Positions 16,892-23,800 of a stretch of DNA of 27,830 nucleotides are shown here, piece by piece (within the stretch, counting starts at the first letter, position 1; every line of letters starts with the position of its first letter). The DNA lies in NCBI GenBank assembly GCA_023230825.1, contig JALNWO010000010.1, positions 1-27,830 of the forward strand. The letters run 5' to 3'. The stretch is from Acholeplasmataceae bacterium (GTDB lineage: Bacteria > Bacillota_I > Bacilli_A > Acholeplasmatales > Acholeplasmataceae). The translations under genes and the position numbers were made by a program. The notes beneath the pieces were generated by a model, which was not told the origin of the DNA, made no database searches, and saw only the letters and a list, made by a program, of their open reading frames with translations.

Positions 16892-17785
16892 ATGGAAACA
16901 ATACACAACAAAAATGAAGTTCTTAATAAAATGAAATCCGCACAGGATAAAGTTTTCAATGGTCAAGAACTTACCGATCAGGACAAAGCACTATTAGAAT
17001 ACAGTATGAAATTTGGGATAGAAATTGGTGCTAACGAATACTTTAAAGACCAAAACCTTAAAATTATTCAAGAAAAAAATTTACCAATATCAGAGTTGAA
17101 AGAACACGGTATATTACTTGAAAATAATGAATTTTCACGCGAATTCGACATTCGTGATTTGAGAGATTTATTGAACGGAAAAGTTTTAACAGTTGAAAAG
17201 ATTCTTAGTGAGAAAATGAAATTTGAAATCAATTTACAATTAGTTGACAATTATTCAAGATTGAAGGTAGAATACATTGAAAGAGAAAGAGTACTTAATG
17301 AACTTTTAGAAGAATCTAAAAATGAAATTAAATATTCTGAATCGAATGAATTCGACCCTTATACAGGAAAATACACCTCCTTTTCTAAATCAGTGTTTAT
17401 CTACGATCAAAACACTAAAACAACTAAGATGTATGACATTGTTCAGAATAGAAAAGAACTTTCAGAATACTTTAGAAACAGTAAGGATCCTATAGAAAAA
17501 TCGAAATATAATCAAGAGCTACTGAAAATGATGTCATACTTACAAACTAAAATAGAAATGTACCCAGAAATTGCTAAAGACATACAAAAGTCATTAAATA
17601 TAATCAAAGTAGAAGCTAATTCATTTTCAGTTGAATCACAAACAACCGAAAACTTAAAAACTTCAAAAAAATCTAAAATTGATTTAGATGTAAATGATTA
17701 CGATCGCTATCAAGATGCAAATAGAAATAGAGAAATTGAAGAAAAAGAAGAAAAACAAGAAATTTCATCTGGAAGAAAAAGGTAA
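16892..17785 (+). CDS. Soluble tra-operon protein of unknown function
   Basis: A 297-aa cytoplasmic protein, the last gene of the long run, starting 1 bp after the M23 gene. It is rich in Lys, Glu and Asn, mostly helical, with likely coiled coil at about residues 110-150 and 215-245 and a disordered, charged tail (NRNREIEEKEEKQ, ending SSGRKR). I see no enzyme motif, signal peptide or membrane segment. The basic end (GRKR) could serve as a transfer signal if the protein is exported with the DNA, but that is speculation. It does not match a family I can name. Confidence 0.7.
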   Translation: METIHNKNEVLNKMKSAQDKVFNGQELTDQDKALLEYSMKFGIEIGANEYFKDQNLKIIQEKNLPISELKEHGILLENNEFSREFDIRDLRDLLNGKVLTVEKILSEKMKFEINLQLVDNYSRLKVEYIERERVLNELLEESKNEIKYSESNEFDPYTGKYTSFSKSVFIYDQNTKTTKMYDIVQNRKELSEYFRNSKDPIEKSKYNQELLKMMSYLQTKIEMYPEIAKDIQKSLNIIKVEANSFSVESQTTENLKTSKKSKIDLDVNDYDRYQDANRNREIEEKEEKQEISSGRKR

Positions 17786-17791
17786 ATAAAC

Positions 17792-17822
17792 TTGCATATA
17801 TAGACAAATGTCTATATCTTTA
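17792..17822 (+). promoter_or_regulatory. Bacteroidota-type promoter with an embedded palindromic operator
   Basis: TTG at 17792-17794 and TAtcTTTa at 17815-17822 are 20 bp apart, close to the Bacteroidota consensus (TTG, about 19-21 bp, TAnnTTTG). A palindrome, ATATAGACAAATGTCTATAT at 17798-17817 (9-bp arms around AA), fills the spacer and overlaps the downstream element, so a protein bound there would block polymerase. It drives the JAMM gene at 17856. A related 18-bp site lies at 471-488. Confidence 0.65.
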
Positions 17823-17855
17823 TTGTCAAATAGCTATATTTAAAATAAATTAATA

Positions 17856-18524
17856 ATGAAAACTTATAAAAATGAAATACTTGAACAACAACCACAAAAA
17901 AGTAAAAAAATATCCGGAGTACAAACAAAAGAAGATTGGCTTAATTATCGATCCTCCCGAACCTTACAAAGTGAAAACAAAGAAATCTACAAAGGATTAA
18001 ACCAAGCTGAGGTTTGTAATGTTGAAATACAATTCAAAAAATGGAAACATCTTAAATTCTGGAGCAGAGATATCGAAATAAAAAGCCCTGCAGATGTTGC
18101 ATTTCTTTTCAGAAATCTGGAAAAAGAAAATATTGAACATTTATTTGCTGTACATCACAAAAAGGATAATTCAGTACAAATACAACATCTTGGGACTGGA
18201 AATAATAATTCAACAATTGGTGATCTACCAGCTATTCTTGCCGGAATTGAAGAATTTGAAACACAAAGTATAACAATAGTTCACAATCATCCTTCTGGTA
18301 CACTTGTTTCAAGTAAAGCAGACAGAGAAATTTTAAAGTATTTAAATAAGATTATCCCGAAAGATGTTAAAATTAATCCTGGTATAATCTTAAACCTTAC
18401 ATCAGGAAAATATCTTGAATTTGATTCCAACAATGATATAGGAATAGATTATGCACAAGGAGAACCGATTGTTAAATACCAAGCAAAAACATTCAGCAAA
18501 AAAATAATCCGTGGATTACAATAA
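17856..18524 (+). CDS. RadC-like JAB/JAMM domain protein
   Basis: A 222-aa protein whose residues about 70-205 form a RadC-type JAB domain. The JAMM metal motif is exact: H143-N-H145, seven residues, S153, two residues, D156 (HNHPSG...SSKAD). RadC-like proteins with this motif are common on Bacteroidota mobile elements; their biochemical role is not settled, and deubiquitinase-like peptidase activity is only inferred from fold. The N-terminal 70 residues are basic and not part of the domain. It is the first gene after the operator-containing promoter, and the downstream gene may start within it (GTG at 18511), so they form one operon. Confidence 0.88.
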   Translation: MKTYKNEILEQQPQKSKKISGVQTKEDWLNYRSSRTLQSENKEIYKGLNQAEVCNVEIQFKKWKHLKFWSRDIEIKSPADVAFLFRNLEKENIEHLFAVHHKKDNSVQIQHLGTGNNNSTIGDLPAILAGIEEFETQSITIVHNHPSGTLVSSKADREILKYLNKIIPKDVKINPGIILNLTSGKYLEFDSNNDIGIDYAQGEPIVKYQAKTFSKKIIRGLQ

Positions 18525-20067
18525 AATTATACAAGAATTTTGGAAAAATAATTTGATGAAAATAGGCGCAAAAGTAGGAGCTAACAGATTTATATTAGCA
18601 ACTAATCAAACAGATGAAAAAAAACTTAAAGAATTAACAAAAGAATTAAAAACCTTCCCTACTATACTTAAAGCTATAGATTTAATTTCAATGCAACCAT
18701 CTGAATATATCAAAAAACAAGATTATTATTCCGCAATGGATAATGGAAATGATTTTATAACAAATGAAGATTTAATCAAGTACAAACAAAATGATGCTAA
18801 TAAAAAAAGGAATAAACTTATTAAACGAAATGTAGATGTTTACGATAAAAAGGGCAAAAAGTATGTTGAGATTCATGTAGGTGATTTATTTGAAAAAGGA
18901 ATATTAATTAATCAAAATACTGAAATGCAAAAAAACAACGACGAAATAAAAATCGTTGGTGGAAAATTAAAAGACCTTGCTAAAGAAGCAATCGAAAACC
19001 CTGATTCTTTATTGTTATACGACACCCTCACACAAGATGTAATAAAAAAATACGCCTTACAACAGGAAATAAGAAAGGAATGGAAGCACTTATATGATAA
19101 AGTCTCCCACTATTTAGATGGAAACGGATGGGTTCAAAAATCTTTATTGACACCACGCCTCCTTAGCGACCTTGAACTGGAATTTAATTCTGAAACAAAC
19201 AAATTAAGACCAAAAAACTTAGGTAAAATAGAACAAATATTTAATAATAAAAATCAAATTGCTATGGAAAAAAACCCAAAAACTCAGGAAACGATTCTTA
19301 ATAAAAATCAGAATCAAGAAAAAGAACGTAATTCAGCTTCATACCTTACAAGGCAAATGATGTATTTAGGATTTAATCTTAATTCTGAAAAAGCAAAAGA
19401 ACTCAAAGAGAAAATTAATTCTGAACTAAAATCATTTCAACTTGAACTAAGTTCAGATCTGACTTCATTCAAGAATGAAATGAACTTTACTCTTAATTTT
19501 AATAAAAACGATAAAGGGTTAGTTTTTTTTAATTCATATAGTGCAAAACTTACAACAAACGATGGTCAAGAAAGAACTCATAAGTTTTCTGTATCAAAAG
19601 AAAATAATATTACTGCAAAAGAAGCTATCAATTTATTAGAAGGCAGAGCAGTAAAAACTAATCTTGTAAATAAAAATACAGAAGAATTAGAACCTGCTTT
19701 TATTAAATTGAAACTCAATGAAGAAAAGACCGATTACGGAAATTATAAATTTGAAGTTTACAATGAAAAATATGGTGTTGACACACGGAAAATCGTTGAA
19801 AATTCTCCTTTGAAGTTTGATAAGGATGAATATAAAGACAATACCATTAACTCTCTAGAGAAAGGCAACATTGTTAAAGTCAAATTTGAACATAACTCAA
19901 AAGAAATTAAAGGATTTGCTGTCTTAAATCCACAGTATAAAATGATCAATCTATATGATGGATTTATGCAAAGATTAAATACTAATAAATCCAAAGAAAG
20001 TATTGACCAAACAGAGTCCCAAAAAAACAATAAAATTAAACAACACTCCAACTCCAGGGGTCTTTAG
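18511..20067 (+). CDS. Uncharacterised conjugative-element protein, Lys/Asn-rich
   Basis: A soluble protein of about 518 aa. It contains the segment ASYLTRQMMYLGFNL (about residues 271-285) and a later LLEGRAVKT block (about residues 370-380) followed by a C-terminal region with YGVDTRKIVE and LEKGNIVKVKFE, all of which resemble a group of proteins I associate with Bacteroidota conjugative elements that has no assigned function. No enzyme motif, signal or membrane helix is visible. Start choice: the GTG at 18511 overlaps the JAMM gene by 14 bp; the first ATG is at 18556 (residue 16). The codons between look coding, so the longer form is given. A strong hairpin follows 20 bp after the stop. 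Confidence 0.72.
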   Translation: MDYNKIIQEFWKNNLMKIGAKVGANRFILATNQTDEKKLKELTKELKTFPTILKAIDLISMQPSEYIKKQDYYSAMDNGNDFITNEDLIKYKQNDANKKRNKLIKRNVDVYDKKGKKYVEIHVGDLFEKGILINQNTEMQKNNDEIKIVGGKLKDLAKEAIENPDSLLLYDTLTQDVIKKYALQQEIRKEWKHLYDKVSHYLDGNGWVQKSLLTPRLLSDLELEFNSETNKLRPKNLGKIEQIFNNKNQIAMEKNPKTQETILNKNQNQEKERNSASYLTRQMMYLGFNLNSEKAKELKEKINSELKSFQLELSSDLTSFKNEMNFTLNFNKNDKGLVFFNSYSAKLTTNDGQERTHKFSVSKENNITAKEAINLLEGRAVKTNLVNKNTEELEPAFIKLKLNEEKTDYGNYKFEVYNEKYGVDTRKIVENSPLKFDKDEYKDNTINSLEKGNIVKVKFEHNSKEIKGFAVLNPQYKMINLYDGFMQRLNTNKSKESIDQTESQKNNKIKQHSNSRGL

Positions 20068-20087
20068 TCCGTTTCATTTCTATTAGA

Positions 20088-20112
20088 AAGTCTCCCGTTA
20101 TACGGGAGACTT
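20088..20112 (+). terminator. Perfect 10-bp hairpin after the JAMM operon
   Basis: AAGTCTCCCG pairs exactly with CGGGAGACTT around the loop TTATA. It lies 20 bp after the stop at 20067 and 16 bp before the lipoprotein start, and is unusually GC-rich for this region. There is no clear T-run on the plus strand, so it may be a weak or factor-aided terminator, or a hairpin that protects the 3' end of the upstream message and separates expression levels within one transcript. Confidence 0.55.
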
Positions 20113-20128
20113 ATCTTAAAATATTATT

Positions 20129-20803
20129 ATGAAAACAACAATTTATTTATTCTTTTTAATTATTCTTTCATTCACGTTTTCATGCAACAAACATAAAAAA
20201 ATGGAAAGCGGAAGGATTGATGTTATAGCTACGATATACTTTAATCCTTCACAAAATCTTGACGATAGTAAAACTATTCTTATATCTAAGCTAAATTTTA
20301 AAAATGACACAATAATTGAGATCGTTCCTGACATTGATTATCCTGACAGAATAAGCAACATTTATTTAATTATAGATTCTACATTTTCTAATTTAGGAAA
20401 CTTTGAAACAGCAAAAAAAACAAACTTTAAAAAAATCTCAAATAAATTAAGTTTAGATAATAAATTTAATGGAGTGGTTTATACTGATTTAAAAGTTCCC
20501 AACTGGGGTTTCAGAGTACATATTAACGATACTGTATTATTTTCAAAAAACTATTTGCGTTTTCAAATCAGATCAGATGAAAGTTTCACAAGATACTATG
20601 TCGCAAAAACTGATACAATACTCCCTTTCGCAATTTATCCAAAAACCGCTCAATTCTACAAAGGTAGAATAGAAAGAGTTGACAGTTATGATAGAATTAA
20701 CGATGTATTCGTTACACTTCAACTATTTTTAAGAAAAGATTGGGATTATGAAGCAAAAGAAATTTTCGAGTACAACCGATTTATTTCAAATCATGTAAAA
20801 TGA
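20129..20803 (+). CDS. Predicted lipoprotein of unknown function
   Basis: A 224-aa protein with a typical export signal and lipobox: hydrophobic residues 5-17, then TFSC with the acylated cysteine at residue 19. The residues after it (NKHKK) are not the acidic or Lys-Asp type linked with surface export in Bacteroidota, so an inward-facing location is more likely. The mature part is beta-rich with no motif I recognise (for example VPNWGFRVHINDTVLFSKNYL). It overlaps the start of the giant fusion gene by 4 bp. Lipoproteins in such positions can act in entry exclusion or in channel assembly; nothing here decides between them. Confidence 0.72.
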   Translation: MKTTIYLFFLIILSFTFSCNKHKKMESGRIDVIATIYFNPSQNLDDSKTILISKLNFKNDTIIEIVPDIDYPDRISNIYLIIDSTFSNLGNFETAKKTNFKKISNKLSLDNKFNGVVYTDLKVPNWGFRVHINDTVLFSKNYLRFQIRSDESFTRYYVAKTDTILPFAIYPKTAQFYKGRIERVDSYDRINDVFVTLQLFLRKDWDYEAKEIFEYNRFISNHVK

Positions 20804-23800
20804 GTCAAAAAAAATACTTTTCAACAGACGAACAAAAGCAAATTATTGATAAAATTAGTGTCTTAGATTATTTCAAAATACTAGAGTTAAAAGGAGAAGT
20901 TAAATTCACACGAAAATCTGGTAAAGACTACTATTTTGAAACAGAATTCAACAAATATTCAGTTTCAAATGATAAATTTTATGATTTTAAAACCGGACAA
21001 GGTGGCCAGCTAATCAAAGCTGTAATGCAACTTGAAAACAAAACATGGATTGAAGCCCTTAATACATTGAATCAAATAGCAAAAAATAATACAAACATTA
21101 TAGAATTTAATCCAGAAATTTATCTAAAAGAAGAAACAAAAAATAAACCAGAAATAATATCAATAAAAAAACCCCACTCCGAAAATTTATTAAGCTACTT
21201 TGAAAACCGAGGAATTGAAAGGGAAATACTTAGAAAATACACAAAGGAATTAAAATATAAAATAAAAGATAAAACATATTATGGTTTAGCTATAAAAAAT
21301 CAAAGTAATGGATATGAAATAAGAAATCCATTTATTAAAACTAAAATAGGTCCTTCAAATTATTCAATAATACAAAATAAAAAAAAAGACGATATTATTC
21401 TTGTGGAGGGAATGACAGATGCTTTTTCTTTTCTGCAATTGATTAAAGAAAATGGAAAGCAGAACAATAGAACGCTAATAGCGCTCAACTCTATAGTAAA
21501 CTCCAAAAAATTCATAAATGATTATTCGGAATACAAAGGCAAAATTTATTTGCTTTTAGATGCAGATAAAGGCGGAAATAAGACTACTTTAGAACTTATT
21601 AAAGCATTTCCACAGGCCAAAGATATTAGAGCGTTATATGACATTGAAGTAGATAAAAATAATGACCTAAATGATTATCTTTGTAATAAGCTAAAATTAA
21701 ATAGTAAAAATGAAAATAGAACTAAACCCACAGCAATTTCCGATACTTTCAAAGTGGGAGAAAGAACATCTAATCAAAACAATAACGCAATTAGCAAATC
21801 AAGCCAATCCGAAGAAAAAGATAACGGAGAAAGACTTGATTTGGGCAGCCACAATGTTAGAAATGGATTTAAAAATGAATCAGAATACAATTCCGGACAC
21901 AGAGGAATTTCCAATCAATCCATTCACGGAAATAAACAAAAAACACAGGGAGGAAAGTCAAAAAAGGAACATAGAAATCTGGAAAGGGTACCACGATTAA
22001 AAAGCCTTATTTCTGAAATTTCTTTAACGCCAACCAATGACAATATAAAGAAGTTTATTTCCCTTACTACAAAAATAGATAGTGACAATAAAATTCAAAT
22101 TATAGATCCTCAATTTGAATTCAATCAAGCTTTACTTCAATATAAACCTGGTGGAATCACCAAAAGAGGTCATGGAATTCTAAATGAATACTATACCAAC
22201 ACAGAATTAGTTAAAACTATTGGAGAACTCATATCAAATCATTTTAATTTAAATGATAATTCCAAAATATTAGAACCTTCTGTTGGTACTGGAAATTTCA
22301 TTCATGCGATACCTGAAAAGTTTCATAAAAATATAAATTCATTTGAAATTAATTATGTTACTGCTGCAATAGCTAAACTTCGTTTTCCTCAAGTCACTGT
22401 AAATCTTAGAAATTTCGAATCCGAGTTTATGGGAGAAAATGGAAAAAAAATACAACTCCCTAGTGAAGAAAACAAATATGATATAGTAATTGGCAACCCA
22501 CCTTATGGAAAACACAGAGGCTTCTATAAAGGCCTAGGTGAAGAATCGAAAATTTCTCGCTATGAAGATTATTTTATAAAAAGATCATTGGATGTCACAA
22601 AAGAAAATGGTTTAATAGCAATGGTTCTTCCATCTAGTTGGATAAAAAGACAAAAAGAACTAGATAACGCTGAATTAATAGAAGCTTATAGACTCCCATC
22701 AGGTGTTTTTAAAGGTACTGAAGTCGGCACGGATATAATATTATTAAAAAAAAACAGTCAAATTCTTAAAAATAACATTTCAAACTATTTTGAAGGAAAC
22801 TATGAGAATGTTTTAGGAACATACAAAACAAGAACTAATCAATTCGGAAAACTTGAGGATTTTGTTTATGGCAATCTGGAAACAGCATTAAAGATTTTAG
22901 AAAGTATACAAGAAAAAAAACAAGAGAAACAACCTCAACTATCTTTATTCGATTCTTTCGAAAATCAACCTTCACGAGAAAATACGGCAGAAAGAAAAAC
23001 TCAGAATCTGAATAGCTCTAGAAATGAATTGGCTGGTGATATTACAAGTCAGACGGATCAAGCTGTTACAAATCCAGTTGAAAATAATGAAAAAAAAGAA
23101 ACTCTAGAAAAAGAAGAGTATTTGATTCAATCCGAACCAAAAATCAACAAAAAAAACTTAAAATATCAATTTAAAAAGAATGATAGTATTGTTTCACTTT
23201 CTAATACGAATGAACTTTCTGACAGAGAACTAGAATCTTTTAAAAACACTCAATATAATGGAGAGTTAAAAAACCCTGATGATTTTAAAGAGTATGCAAA
23301 TTACCATAACGGAAAGTGGATTCATAATTTTTATTACCAAGAAGGAAATATCGTTAATAAGCTTAAGCAACTAGAAATAGATTTTAGCTTGAAATCAAGT
23401 CCGATATCTCCCGAACAATATGAAAAACAAAAAGAATTACTTAAATCTGTTCTTCCTGTTAGAAAAAAAATAGAAGAAATAATTATGTCACCTAATCACG
23501 AGTTGGTTCATAATCTGATTTTAGGCTCAAAAGAAATTGAATATGGTCATTATGGAGAAAATAAAACTGAAATCGTCGAGTTTTCTTTAGCTGATAAGTT
23601 TAAAGATTTTATTCGAACATTAAGCTATGAAACTTTTGAAGGTTCATCCATGTATGAAGTAATTGGTTATGTAAATAATGAATCAGTTACAGGAAGAGAT
23701 AAAGAAAGAAATGCATTGATCAGAGAAAGAAGAAAAGAGGTCGCGAATAAACTTTTCTCAAAATTCCTTTTGGAAGAATTGGATAATCAAACAAAAGAAT

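Noticed and set aside
20129..20803. GldH-like gliding lipoprotein
   Set aside because: It is a lipoprotein of Bacteroidota type, but length and conserved residues do not match GldH. Left as unknown.
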